The notes under the pieces were generated by a model that was given only the letters and a program-made list of their open reading frames with translations, ran no database searches and had not been told where the DNA came from. Shown here in pieces: positions 15,516 to 24,378 of a stretch of DNA of 64,000 bases (its first letter is position 1; every line of letters begins with the position of its first letter). The DNA lies in assembly GCF_003590835.1 (NCBI RefSeq), contig NZ_QYUQ01000002.1, positions 3,100,001-3,164,000 on the forward strand, given 5' to 3'. The position numbers were made by a program, and so were the translations under genes. The DNA comes from Noviherbaspirillum sedimenti. Its GTDB lineage: Bacteria > Pseudomonadota > Gammaproteobacteria > Burkholderiales > Burkholderiaceae_D.

Positions 15516-18263
15516 ATGGCAACGCAATCTTCTATCAAAATAATTGCCCACGAGGGGGGACGCAAGCATTTATCTCCGACAATCGGGGCTGGCGAGCGAG
15601 CTGCCAGAGTTGCTTCCTTTCAGAAACAGTTGATAAAAGGCTTCGTATTTCATGATGACCCGGAGGCAAAGCTGATCGCGCTTGCTATAACAACCGAGGC
15701 CCTCGTCAATCTATCGGAACTCAAATTATTCTTGAGTGCAGTAAATAACGTATATGCGATTGAAAGCAAGCATTACGTCAGTTGGATAGCCGAAGATCGG
15801 CGAGTTGACCGTCGCGAAATTTGCACATTTACAAGGATCACGATAGCGCAATGCAACGCTGGCACTAATTGGCATGATGCATTGAAGCGTTTCAGTCAAA
15901 AATTGCGCCAAATGCATTACCTGCCAAGGCTACGCTCAGATCCCGATGAGTATCTAACGGAATTTTCGCAAGATGCGGAGGCTTATTATTTCAGCATCCT
16001 TCCCAATCCGCTTTTCTGTCATGTAAAGCGAGTTGCTTCAATCGCCGCACTACCGGACAGTGCATGGGCGAGATATGCATCGCACAGGCCTCTGGCATCG
16101 AAGAAAGTATCGGACGAGTTGGTATCTACAGAGAGCGTGGAATCAACTGTTCTCGACGCTTTGTACGAAAACGCACTTCCGGCAAGCGGCTCCTGGTTCA
16201 TCCCCTTGTTGACTGCCGCAACCGGCCAGGTCGCCCAATTATCGAAACACACGGGGCGACAGGCCGTCCTGCAGGCACTAATTGACCTTGCACCGCAATG
16301 CAAGGTCGCCGGTCCGATTGCCGCCCTGCTGCTGGGATGGACCTGGCATATGACAACCTGTGGCACTCCGCAAACCCAGAGCGGGAATCCCAAAACTGTG
16401 CGCGCATACGTTTCTTCCGTCTCTGGCGTCTTGTACTCGGAATTAGCTGCGTCCAAAACGCATCCTCTGGATCTTGAAATGACAGAGCTTCAGAATATTT
16501 ACGCAAAAATCATGACGCAAGGTGTCTCCGGCACCGTCACCAGAGCAGCACTGCACGCGTTTCATACCTATCTAGTGCAGGTGCATGACTTTCTTCCGCT
16601 TGTGGTTCCACTTTCTGAAACGGAAGATCCGCTCCCCCGCGCTAATCTGTTTTGGGAGCACGAAGTTTCTCATCTGCGTAATCTGTTATTGCATAGCCAT
16701 GACAACGCCGACAAACGGCTTCTTCAGCAGATCCGTGTGCTATTCGAATTGGGGCATGCACTGCACTTTCGAATCGGGGAAGCATTGCATTTGAGGCTCT
16801 CAAACATCTGCGTGATCGAGGGTGTGATTGAAGTTGAAGTGGCGCCTAAGCGGAACGACGTCGGATTAAAAACAAAAAGCTCCCGCAGGAAAATTGCAGT
16901 TACGTGCCCCATCGCAGCGGAACATTTGTTGGCATGGGTGGCACGACGCACACTTGAAGGTGCGATGCCGGACGAATTTCTTTTTGGCGACCCCCATCGT
17001 GCCGGCAGTCTTTACCGGGTTGGCGCCACCCGAACAAGCATCAACAAGCTATTAAAAATTGTTACTGGTGATGATTCAGCCAAGTTCCACATGCTACGGC
17101 ATGGAATTTCATTTCAAATGTTGGATGTTTTATGCAACCACGGCCCACTTGGCGAAATTAACGCAATTGATATCCTGTCGAGCCGCCTCGGACATGCATC
17201 TAGTCAAACCATTTTTAGTTGGTATTTCCATCTCCCGGAGCGCCCGCTTCGCACGGCAATTGACCGTGCATCACGCAGAGTGGATCTTAACAGTGCGGAT
17301 GTTGCCCGCTGGACCAACATTAAAGAAGCGACCATACGCAAAAAGTTGCAACGAAAGACTTATGACAAGGATACTCATGAAAAGGATACGTTACATTGGG
17401 AAATACTTGATGCCTATGGCAGCACATTGGATTCAACACCCGTCACGACACGCTTCGAAACCACCGTCCCTCCCGACGTATTCACTCTTGCGACCGCCCG
17501 GCCGCTCGACTTCAATGTCATAGAAAATGTTCTGCGCGATATTGCCGACGGACGCCCAGTGGAGTCAGTGTGCCTGCGCAATGCACTTCCTCAAACCACC
17601 GTTGAAAGAATAGCCAGTTCGGCGATTCAGGTTGGCGGGCCGATATTCCTCAACCGAAGTATCTTGCGAGCGCTCGGCACAGACAGCCCCGTGAAAATTC
17701 TGATGGAACAGTTTCAACTCGGACGATTTCCGGATATGAATCGGTGTAGTAGCAGGAAATTTTCGCAAATCCGAAAATTCCTCCTGAGTCGGTCGGCGCA
17801 CCAATCGGTTGCCCCCGCCCTCGTAGGGTGGTCACACCTCTGGGAGCAGGGTTACCTCTGTCTGGACAACATTTCAGATTTCAAAGCAATTGCGATTTTT
17901 CTGCACCACTGTGAGATTTCGCCATCCAGTCTCTTAGTCCGTGTCAGCACATTGGACGGATTTGCACTAACACAGAGACCTCATCCTCTTCGGGCATTCG
18001 ACAACCCTGTTTTTCAAGCTACGGCTGATGTCGACCAAGTGATGAATAACATCTTCGGAGTATTGCCCCGCATTCAGATTGTTGATGAGCGCAGCGGTCG
18101 TCCGAAACGCTACCTAATTATTACCAGCCAGTCTCCCGATCTGGCCGAAAGTGCTTCGTCCGCGGCGAGCTCAATGGCGGGATTTCATGCACTCATGCTA
18201 ATCGCAATGGTTTCTCAATCGATTACAGAATCAGATTCATCTTTTCAGCAGGATCGAGAATGA
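15516..18263 (+). CDS. Large tyrosine recombinase with complete catalytic residues
   Basis: A 915-residue protein. The catalytic domain sits in the middle, about residues 410-590: HFRIGEALHLRLSNI with Arg419, KTKSSRRKI with Lys454, FHMLRHGISF with His525 and Arg528, SRLGHASSQTIFSWYFH with His560 and the presumed nucleophile Tyr570. About 400 residues precede it and about 325 follow it, far more than in phage integrases (300-450 residues in total). The start at 15516 is chosen because GAGG lies 8 nt upstream and it follows the preceding stop by 4 bp; the open frame 28 codons upstream overlaps the first gene. It is likely a DNA strand-exchange enzyme that moves or maintains the island, acting with its two neighbours. 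Confidence 0.7.
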   Translation: MATQSSIKIIAHEGGRKHLSPTIGAGERAARVASFQKQLIKGFVFHDDPEAKLIALAITTEALVNLSELKLFLSAVNNVYAIESKHYVSWIAEDRRVDRREICTFTRITIAQCNAGTNWHDALKRFSQKLRQMHYLPRLRSDPDEYLTEFSQDAEAYYFSILPNPLFCHVKRVASIAALPDSAWARYASHRPLASKKVSDELVSTESVESTVLDALYENALPASGSWFIPLLTAATGQVAQLSKHTGRQAVLQALIDLAPQCKVAGPIAALLLGWTWHMTTCGTPQTQSGNPKTVRAYVSSVSGVLYSELAASKTHPLDLEMTELQNIYAKIMTQGVSGTVTRAALHAFHTYLVQVHDFLPLVVPLSETEDPLPRANLFWEHEVSHLRNLLLHSHDNADKRLLQQIRVLFELGHALHFRIGEALHLRLSNICVIEGVIEVEVAPKRNDVGLKTKSSRRKIAVTCPIAAEHLLAWVARRTLEGAMPDEFLFGDPHRAGSLYRVGATRTSINKLLKIVTGDDSAKFHMLRHGISFQMLDVLCNHGPLGEINAIDILSSRLGHASSQTIFSWYFHLPERPLRTAIDRASRRVDLNSADVARWTNIKEATIRKKLQRKTYDKDTHEKDTLHWEILDAYGSTLDSTPVTTRFETTVPPDVFTLATARPLDFNVIENVLRDIADGRPVESVCLRNALPQTTVERIASSAIQVGGPIFLNRSILRALGTDSPVKILMEQFQLGRFPDMNRCSSRKFSQIRKFLLSRSAHQSVAPALVGWSHLWEQGYLCLDNISDFKAIAIFLHHCEISPSSLLVRVSTLDGFALTQRPHPLRAFDNPVFQATADVDQVMNNIFGVLPRIQIVDERSGRPKRYLIITSQSPDLAESASSAASSMAGFHALMLIAMVSQSITESDSSFQQDRE

Positions 18264-19060
18264 CCCCATCAACCTGGGTTGCCGATATTACGCTATTCCC
18301 GACTGGAATCATTTCAATCGACGAAGAACGCCTGAAAATAGCCTCGCTAAAGAACTTACTTGAAGTACTGATTTTTCCATGTGGGCTCTATGATCGTCTT
18401 AAATTTTTCACTTTTGACGAGAGTGGATTTACTTGGCTTCGTCTCAATCTGCCAGCACCAATACAACAAGAATTGCGACTCGCGGCTGACGAAGATAAGT
18501 GGTTGCACGGGCAATACGTTGAAGACCTTATGGAGAGAGAAAAACAGCAAATCCGCCGATCTCTTTTCGGGTCCATGGAATTGGCAGGCAAATTTCTTTA
18601 TCGGACAAATCCAGGGAATATTATCAAGCAAATAGATCAATCTGCTTATGATGCAGTCGAGCGAAAAAAACTTCGGGCAATCCATGCTGCGTGCAGCATG
18701 TTCCCAAAAAGAAAAATATTTTTTAGAGATTCGGCTGGCAATCACACGCTAGAATTTGAGCAGTTCCGACGCTTTGCCACAAACCCAGTCACTATCGCAA
18801 TTTCCGCAAAAGTTTTACAAGTAGGGCGAAATCATGCAGATCTGATCAATGTCGTGTCGATTGAGGGCGGACGACTTTCTGGAGACAAAAATGGGAAAAA
18901 AAGAATGCGATGGAATTTTCAGCGCTTTCCTGAATTAGGAGAAATTCTTTACAGCCATGTAAAAAATGGTGAAAAGATTGATTTGAAAGTTCGCGAAACC
19001 AGATGCGCACTGACGTTGGGCCTCGTGCAATTGGAATTTAATAGTCGAATGGAAGATTAG
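18260..19060 (+). CDS. Unknown protein, third gene of the recombinase operon
   Basis: A 266-residue hydrophilic, basic protein with no signal peptide or membrane segment and no family I recognise. Its ATG overlaps the stop of the large recombinase (ATGA), which implies translational coupling and a joint role. It contains a charged helix-prone stretch (LMEREKQQIRRSLFGSMELAGKFLY) around residues 90-115 and a Lys/Arg-rich patch (GDKNGKKRMRWNFQRF) near residues 215-230 that could contact DNA. By position it is comparable to the small non-recombinase third gene of trio elements such as Tn554 TnpC or the Gmt trio, but sequence kinship cannot be judged here. Confidence 0.6.
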   Translation: MTPSTWVADITLFPTGIISIDEERLKIASLKNLLEVLIFPCGLYDRLKFFTFDESGFTWLRLNLPAPIQQELRLAADEDKWLHGQYVEDLMEREKQQIRRSLFGSMELAGKFLYRTNPGNIIKQIDQSAYDAVERKKLRAIHAACSMFPKRKIFFRDSAGNHTLEFEQFRRFATNPVTIAISAKVLQVGRNHADLINVVSIEGGRLSGDKNGKKRMRWNFQRFPELGEILYSHVKNGEKIDLKVRETRCALTLGLVQLEFNSRMED

Positions 19061-19215
19061 CACTCAAAAAAATCCGACGCTTATAACAATAGCGGCCAAA
19101 TATCCGATGGCTATTTTCCAAATCACTGTTTCTCTCCAATCAAAAATTATCGACGCCTTCAATCAGGGGGGCTTTACATAATCTACAGGGAGGAATCCAT
19201 AAAGCAAGGTTCACA

Positions 19216-19242
19216 AAAAGTGTCACCACTGGTGACACTTTT
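19216..19242. terminator. Palindromic bidirectional terminator or site after the recombinase operon
   Basis: A perfect 12-bp inverted repeat, AAAAGTGTCACC and GGTGACACTTTT, has a 3-bp centre. A runs on one side and T runs on the other make it suitable as a bidirectional terminator between the convergent recombinase operon and the gene at 19437-20075. The rest of 19061-19436 holds no gene. Confidence 0.5.
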
Positions 19243-19360
19243 CAGGGTATTGTGGACTGTTATATCCGCTCCTCTTCCGACCCGACAGAAAAGATAAGCT
19301 TTTACATTCAGCCATTGCGATCCATTGCGACATTTTTGTACGTTGCGATTTTTTGGCCAT

Positions 19361-19429
19361 TTTTTAGCAACGGGTGATTTTGTGGCTGATTTTTAGCAAC
19401 GTGTGATTTTGTGGCTGATTTTTAGCATT
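19361..19429. repeat. Two and a third tandem copies of a 29-bp repeat
   Basis: Units at 19361-19389 and 19390-19418 differ at one base (AACGGG versus AACGTG), and a third unit breaks off after 11 bp. Upstream, CATTGCGA, CATTGCGA and CGTTGCGA occur within 40 bp, and CGTTGC is complementary to the GCAACG of the units. Multiple terminal repeats of this style are known from IS21-family ends, so this may be a relic IS end; no transposase remains beside it. Confidence 0.6.
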
Positions 19430-19436
19430 GAAGTTG

Positions 19437-20075
19437 TCATTTGGCCGCTGCTTTCTGCTCTTTAATCCACTCATTCTTGCCATACCGATAGCCAGGAAAC
19501 TCCTTCTCCAAGGTCGTTTGCCCCACAAGCAGCCGTCGCGCCAACGAGGCAACCTGAGCCAGTTCAACCTCGTTTCTGACCTCCAGCGGAACAATCAAAC
19601 TGATCCCCGTGGCCCAATTCAAGCGTTCGCGTTTCCACGAGGCATTGACCTCCAGATCAATGCCTTCGGCAGTCAGACGTTCGCGAATTAAGCGCAATTG
19701 CTTGTAGTGTGCCTCTTGCTCAGCCGAAGGTTGGCGGGTGGTGTAGCTGACGATCTTCTTGCGCGATTTACCAACCCGCTTGTAATTCGTCGTCGTCCCA
19801 TCCAACAGCCAGTCATCCTGCGGGCCGGGACCAGCTTCAACCCAGGATTGCTCGTCAATCGCGCTGCCATAGACATGGCGCGGGTGCTGCCACCAGACGA
19901 TAATGCGACGGCCATTGAGAATGAATCCGACATCATCCCACCGCGACAAACTATCCGGCCGTGTTTCATTGTAGGAGTGTGGAACGTACAAGCCATTGTG
20001 ATTCAAGCGCCATGGATGTTTCCGATGGTATTGGCGCTGCATTCGGACAAGGAGTTCTTGTTTGTGGTTTTTCAT
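19437..20075 (-). CDS. Hypothetical protein, 212 residues
   Basis: A soluble, basic protein without signal peptide. Visible features are the N-terminus MKNHKQELLVRMQRQYHRKHPWRL, a Trp-rich centre (RRIIVWWQHPRHVYG, QDDWLLDG) and a Lys/Arg-rich tail. I do not recognise the family. It belongs to the cargo of the accessory island and converges on the recombinase operon. Confidence 0.6.
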   Translation of the reverse strand: MKNHKQELLVRMQRQYHRKHPWRLNHNGLYVPHSYNETRPDSLSRWDDVGFILNGRRIIVWWQHPRHVYGSAIDEQSWVEAGPGPQDDWLLDGTTTNYKRVGKSRKKIVSYTTRQPSAEQEAHYKQLRLIRERLTAEGIDLEVNASWKRERLNWATGISLIVPLEVRNEVELAQVASLARRLLVGQTTLEKEFPGYRYGKNEWIKEQKAAAK

Positions 20076-20099
20076 CGCAGCACCTCTGAAGGAAAAATT

Positions 20100-20545
20100 A
20101 TTGACTCAGCTTGAGCCGCAATTTTCGCTAGACGACGTCATCGATACCAATTGCGGGATCACACTGCACCAGATTTGGCAAAAACGGTCTGAACCAGTGG
20201 CCGCAATCATCGAGCGCTACCCAACTCTCCAAAACGCGATTGGACTGCCCGCAACCAGCCCTCCACTTCAACGTGCCGTGGGTAGTTCCAGATGACCTCA
20301 CACAACGCAGGCAGATTTCGCCAATCCGGCGTCAATCCGACAATCCGGGCGCCGATGTCGGTTGAAAACAGCGCCTGCAGTTCGGCGAACGATCATGTCT
20401 GCCGCCAGATACTGGAAATGACGATCTCGACCTGAGAGTAATCGTGTAGAATCATCTCGAGCTTTTCTCGATGGCAAAGTAGCTCTTCACCTTGATTACA
20501 AAATTCAGGGTGTAGCGCGCCGTCAAAATCGAGAAAGAGAATCAT
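20100..20545 (-). pseudogene. Decayed copy of the HAD-like phosphatase gene at 21020-21466
   Basis: The first 49 codons from the ATG at 20545 match the intact neighbour closely (MILFLDFDGALHPEFCNQGEELLC). A CGA codon has become TGA right after WRQT, and a +1 insertion follows near the codons for the WLR segment. Similarity to the intact gene continues past its end, so the whole gene was duplicated and then inactivated. Confidence 0.8.
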
Positions 20546-20625
20546 GCCGCAATACCGAATTCCCGTTCCACTGGCCGCATGAATTCCCAACCATACTCCT
20601 CGTCGGTTAGCCAGTGACGTGATTT
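20546..20625 (-). pseudogene. Fragment of the gene at 21550-21858, part of the same duplication
   Basis: About 80 bp match the part of the neighbour that encodes RHWLTDEEYAWKFMRPVGREF, now fused upstream of the HAD pseudogene. The rest of that gene and the spacer are missing, so the duplicate lost a segment. Confidence 0.65.
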
Positions 20626-20664
20626 CTACCGACGCCCACGTTTTCGCATCTCATCAATTTCCGC

Positions 20665-20823
20665 CTAATCGATTGTGCCCGTCCGGTTCTTTTTTACTTT
20701 CCGGATTGCGTCCGATACAAGGGCCACTGACTCATTATCATGCAGCGACATACCACGCGATCGGATCGCCGAACTCGAGTATTGACGTGAATAAATAGTG
20801 CGCTTTCTGGTTCTGCTTTTCAT
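20665..20823 (-). CDS. Possible small basic protein, 52 residues
   Basis: The open frame starts MKSRTRKRTIYSRQY and is rich in Arg, Lys and Ser. No clear Shine-Dalgarno is present and no family is recognised. It follows the small gene at 20848-20976 in the same direction. It may be chance. Confidence 0.25.
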   Translation of the reverse strand: MKSRTRKRTIYSRQYSSSAIRSRGMSLHDNESVALVSDAIRKVKKNRTGTID

Positions 20824-20847
20824 GATTGCTCGCCAACGCCATTTTTC

Positions 20848-20976
20848 TTAACTTCGATTGCGTTCCCGCTCAATCCGGCCCATCTCAATCTTGACTTGCC
20901 TGTATGCCCCGACAAGTGGCGCGAAATACAAACGCAAGCTGCTTCTGAAGATCCTTCGCACATCACATGCATTCAT
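20848..20976 (-). CDS. Small protein, 42 residues, unknown
   Basis: The ATG has a GAGGAG Shine-Dalgarno 7 nt upstream. The product starts MNACDVRRIFRSSLRLYFAP and has an aromatic/hydrophobic centre (LYFAPLVGAY) followed by a charged amphipathic tail. Similar short proteins occur in prophage or island segments of Burkholderiales as far as I recall. It lies directly downstream of the HAD gene. Confidence 0.45.
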   Translation of the reverse strand: MNACDVRRIFRSSLRLYFAPLVGAYRQVKIEMGRIERERNRS

Positions 20977-21019
20977 AACCATTCTCCTCACTAATTAATG
21001 AGAATCGCAGGACAAAACA

Positions 21020-21466
21020 TCAATGGCTGAGTTTGAACCTCAATTCAACCTCAACGACATCATTGATGCCCGTTGCCGCATCACACATCACCAAATTTTT
21101 CAAAAACGGCCTGAACCAGTAGCCGCGATCATCAAGTGCCACCCAACTCTCCCAAACACGATTAGCCTGCCGCAACCACCCTTCCACCTCCACGTGCCGT
21201 GGGTAATTCCCGATGACATCACACAACTCAGGCAGATCCCGCCAATCCGGCGTCACTCCGATAATCCGGGGGCCGATATCAGGGGAAAACAGCGCCTGCA
21301 GTTCGGAGAGCGATCGTGTCTGCCGCCAGGTACTGGAAATGACGATCTCGACCTGCGGGTAATCTCGCAGGATCGTCTCGAGTTTATCTCGACGGCAAAA
21401 TAGCTCTTCACCTTGCTTATAGAATTCAGGGTGCAGCACGCCATCAAAATCGAGAAAGAGGATCAT
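21020..21466 (-). CDS. HAD-like phosphatase domain protein
   Basis: A 148-residue protein. FLDFDGVLHPEF at residues 4-15 carries the DxD nucleophile and acid/base pair of the HAD superfamily, VISSTWRQ supplies the motif II Ser/Thr, and WVALDDRGYWF near residue 110 supplies the acidic motif IV. The short length with a minimal cap resembles the HAD domain found in RNA-repair proteins and island genes. The substrate is unknown. A decayed duplicate lies 475 bp downstream. Confidence 0.7.
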   Translation of the reverse strand: MILFLDFDGVLHPEFYKQGEELFCRRDKLETILRDYPQVEIVISSTWRQTRSLSELQALFSPDIGPRIIGVTPDWRDLPELCDVIGNYPRHVEVEGWLRQANRVWESWVALDDRGYWFRPFLKNLVMCDAATGINDVVEVELRFKLSH

Positions 21467-21549
21467 GTCGCGAGCCTAATCATTCTGTAGATGCCGCCAA
21501 TCGAATTCATTTCGCCATTCGCCTTTATTCGTCAGACTAGTTCGTTAAG

Positions 21550-21858
21550 CTAACCTCGGTCGTCATGAGAATTTCTTGTCTTTGCGTGAACCCATTCCAT
21601 TGACTGGATTCTCTGATTCGATTCATGAACAAACCGCTCAGTCTCGTCCATTGATGTGGCTGCAAGATTGGCAGCTGCTACAGCTGCATCGGCGAGTGCA
21701 TCCAACTCTGCTAACCGCTCGAAATCCGGGCTAGCGAATTCCCGTCCCACTGGCCGCATGAATTTCCATGCATATTCCTCGTCGGTTAACCAGTGACGTG
21801 ATTCATGATACGTCTTGGACATGGCGTAAATGCGATGCTTTTTCTTCCGGTGGTTCAT
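21550..21858 (-). CDS. Small hypothetical protein adjacent to the HAD gene
   Basis: A 102-residue protein with the visible motif RHWLTDEEYAWKFMRPVGREF and an Ala-rich helix (LAELDALADAAVAAANLAAT). An internal start, MSKTYHESRH at 21822, is possible. Its segment was duplicated together with the HAD gene, so the two are linked. The function is unknown. Confidence 0.55.
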   Translation of the reverse strand: MNHRKKKHRIYAMSKTYHESRHWLTDEEYAWKFMRPVGREFASPDFERLAELDALADAAVAAANLAATSMDETERFVHESNQRIQSMEWVHAKTRNSHDDRG

Positions 21859-21925
21859 GGACGATCCAGTATCGAGATTGAAGGAGTCCCTGGTTGAGAG
21901 TTTTTGGTATGCAAGAAATCACATA

Positions 21926-22429
21926 CTACTTACGCTTCTTCCACGAGTCGATATCGATTCTTGATATTCTGTTTGCAGCTTTCTGGTTTAGGTCTCTTAT
22001 CGCCAATCCAAGCGGCATGGCATCGCTTTGCCAGTCTTCCACAACGGAATCAATACCAGAGAGTTTTGTCTCCATATCTGCATGGATTTTATCGCGAAGA
22101 ATCTTTACCTCATCTTGCGTATTCATCTTCTGAATTTCTTGGGCTCGCACACTGAGCGATTGCGCTGCTTCCTTTATTACGAACCTGAATGCTGTGCGGC
22201 AATTGATGTTCTGCGTAGATTTCGCGAATTGATCAAGACCTTCCGCATCTTTTTTCTCTAGCAAAGCCTTTTTCTTTTGTACGCAAGCTCTCAAGCTTTC
22301 CAGCGATTTTTCAAAACCCAGCCCTTGATAGTATGCAATGTCGCGTACGGGCTCCGCCTTGTCGCAACCCAGCAGAAGTGCAAAGGCAAACGCCGAGACG
22401 CCCAATTTGATTTTTCTGTTTTTCGACAA
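21926..22429 (-). CDS. Putative lipoprotein, 167 residues
   Basis: An N-terminal signal with lipobox ALLLGC (Cys about residue 22) predicts a lipid-anchored periplasmic protein. The mature part is helical and charged, with YYQGLGFEKSLESLRACVQKK, a Cys-x-spaced segment that loosely recalls EexN-type entry-exclusion lipoproteins of conjugation systems. That likeness is weak, and no transfer genes are nearby. Confidence 0.6.
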   Translation of the reverse strand: MSKNRKIKLGVSAFAFALLLGCDKAEPVRDIAYYQGLGFEKSLESLRACVQKKKALLEKKDAEGLDQFAKSTQNINCRTAFRFVIKEAAQSLSVRAQEIQKMNTQDEVKILRDKIHADMETKLSGIDSVVEDWQSDAMPLGLAIRDLNQKAANRISRIDIDSWKKRK

Positions 22430-22552
22430 AATATATTCTCCCCTGAATATGGTATTGCGTTTATGGAATATGGATACTGGAAAGTCTCGCAGTTGCTTTC
22501 AGATTCGATCAGCCGTTCAAAATTCTTCGGTCATAGCAGGCATCGCAGCCCG

Positions 22553-23047
22553 CTAATTTTCCAGAATTTTTCTTTTTTCCTTCTCGAATTCTTCCTGCGT
22601 CAACAATCCTCGCTCCTTGAACGCAACCAGTTTTTCAATTGCTTCGATTCGCGAAACCGGATTACCCGGCGATTGTGGCGACTGTTCGGGATTCGCCTCC
22701 GTATATTGCGGCGCCGGATCGGACCGCTTGAGCTTGCTGGAGATCCAGCAAATCAGCCGGTACAGAAAATAGAGCTGCAGAAGCGCCAATGCCAGCTTAA
22801 AAAGCCCGCTGAAAACAGTTCCATGGCCGCCTAATGAAAGAATCACGTAAGCGAATGGGGCAATACAGATCGCGCAAAAAATTGCCATTCCAATGCGTAT
22901 CCCACCACCGGTTTCGTACATGACTGCGCCACATATATTGCATAAATGTTGGGTTTTCATGTAAGTGATGTAGCCATACCATGGCGAGTAATTCCAAAGC
23001 CTTGGATGAACATGATTTTGACAAGACGGACATGTGACTGCGGTCAT
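22553..23047 (-). CDS. Zinc-ribbon membrane protein with C-terminal SHOCT domain
   Basis: A 164-residue protein from the ATG with AAAGGAGT 8 nt upstream. Residues 5-45 have two CxxC pairs (CPSCQ and CNICG), a likely zinc ribbon. Two hydrophobic helices follow (MAIFCAICIAPFAYVILSL and LFKLALALLQLYFLYRLICW). The C-terminus IEKLVAFKERGLLTQEEFEKEKRKIL is a clear SHOCT motif. It is an inner-membrane protein; its role is unknown. Confidence 0.75.
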   Translation of the reverse strand: MTAVTCPSCQNHVHPRLWNYSPWYGYITYMKTQHLCNICGAVMYETGGGIRIGMAIFCAICIAPFAYVILSLGGHGTVFSGLFKLALALLQLYFLYRLICWISSKLKRSDPAPQYTEANPEQSPQSPGNPVSRIEAIEKLVAFKERGLLTQEEFEKEKRKILEN

Positions 23048-23174
23048 TGCTTTGACTCCTTTCATGCTTCTAACGCTCGTGACCTTTGATGATTTATCCT
23101 GCATACGCCACGTCAGACGGCGAGGTACCGGTTGACATACCCGCTAGGGCGATCCGCAAGTCTTGCCAACCCTG

Positions 23175-24185
23175 TCAGAATGCCCCTGTCGTGAATGTGA
23201 AGTTGATGTTCACTGCCGCACCGTTGTTCGTGCCTGCCGCGGTGAAACGATAGGTGGTGTTGGTCGCTAGCGGGGCATCTGGCATAAAGATGATCATCGA
23301 ACCGTCGGTGAGGCTGTTGTTCTGGTCCGTGGTACGGTCCAGACGGTTCAGCATCAGCGCGGTATTGCCACCATCTACGCGCAGATCGACCGTGGAAAAC
23401 ATCAGATTTTTCCCGTCACGCGCCTTTACGTAGACCGGGTGGCCGATTGGCTGGGTCGCTAGATTTCGACCTGCGATAGGCGCCGGAGACTCATCGTAAT
23501 AAGTTTTCGTCAAAACACCCGTTGTACCGGCGCACGGATAGGTGGCGACAACGTTCCCGGCCAAGTGCTGAGTTGAGCGAGCGTCGGTCGTCGCAACGTT
23601 GATGCTGTATACCCGGCGCAATGCGTTTGAGCCTACGCCAATGCCGATGTCGCGGTAGCCGAGCAACAGCGTTCGGCCGTGATAAGGCGCAGCAAAAAGA
23701 TCTTTGAGGTTGGTTTGGCCGAGGTCTGTGCCATAGGCAGGGAAAGAATATGCGATTCCCTCGCCCCAGGTTGTCGACGAATAACCGGCCGCGAGATTGC
23801 GGTCATAGACGTTCGCGCCGGTAAAGCCAACCGGGAACGCCACGCTGTTCTCTCCATGACCAGACGTATTATTATTGATTTGATAGTCCGCATGGGCTTG
23901 AGCGGCAATATCCAGTTTTACGTCCTGCTGCAATAGTCCGAAACCGCAAGCCAGCCGCTGGGCATTCAGGTAAGCATAACCGGCTAGTTTATCGCTGCCG
24001 ACACCATAGGTCGCTGCAGTAATACCACTGTTTTGGATCGTGCTTGCAGCGCTCGTCGTAGTGGTCGTTGTCGTAACCGTGGTATTACCAGCCGCATCGC
24101 CCCCACCACCTCCGCACGCAGCAACTAACGCGGATGTCGTCAATACAGCCATGGACGCTCGTATTGTCCGAACTCTTCTATGCAT
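23175..24185 (-). CDS. CAP/SCP-domain lipoprotein
   Basis: A 336-residue protein with a signal peptide and lipobox ALVAACGGGG, followed by a Thr-rich linker (TTVTTTTTTTS). Residues about 65-200 form a CAP (cysteine-rich secretory / SCP) domain: LNAQRLACGFGLLQQDVKLDIAAQAHADYQINN, GHGE, GENSVAF and YHGRTLLLGYRDIGIGV. The last about 110 residues look like a beta-sandwich (NTTYRFTAAGTNNGAAVNINFTFTTGAF). It is probably surface- or periplasm-exposed; its ligand is unknown. Confidence 0.8.
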   Translation of the reverse strand: MHRRVRTIRASMAVLTTSALVAACGGGGGDAAGNTTVTTTTTTTSAASTIQNSGITAATYGVGSDKLAGYAYLNAQRLACGFGLLQQDVKLDIAAQAHADYQINNNTSGHGENSVAFPVGFTGANVYDRNLAAGYSSTTWGEGIAYSFPAYGTDLGQTNLKDLFAAPYHGRTLLLGYRDIGIGVGSNALRRVYSINVATTDARSTQHLAGNVVATYPCAGTTGVLTKTYYDESPAPIAGRNLATQPIGHPVYVKARDGKNLMFSTVDLRVDGGNTALMLNRLDRTTDQNNSLTDGSMIIFMPDAPLATNTTYRFTAAGTNNGAAVNINFTFTTGAF

Positions 24186-24378
24186 AGTTACTCTCCCTGA
24201 ATTTTCTTGTTCATATTTTTAAAGGCATTTTCCGAGCCAAATCGGCGCCCTGGACATTTTGCAGAAATTCACCACTGGAGTTTATACTTAAACACCATAA
24301 GTAAATAAGGCGATAGACCTGTTTTTTATTCAATTTTTGTTAATCCGTCGTATTCTGTAACTTGGCAAGTGGCTTGCT

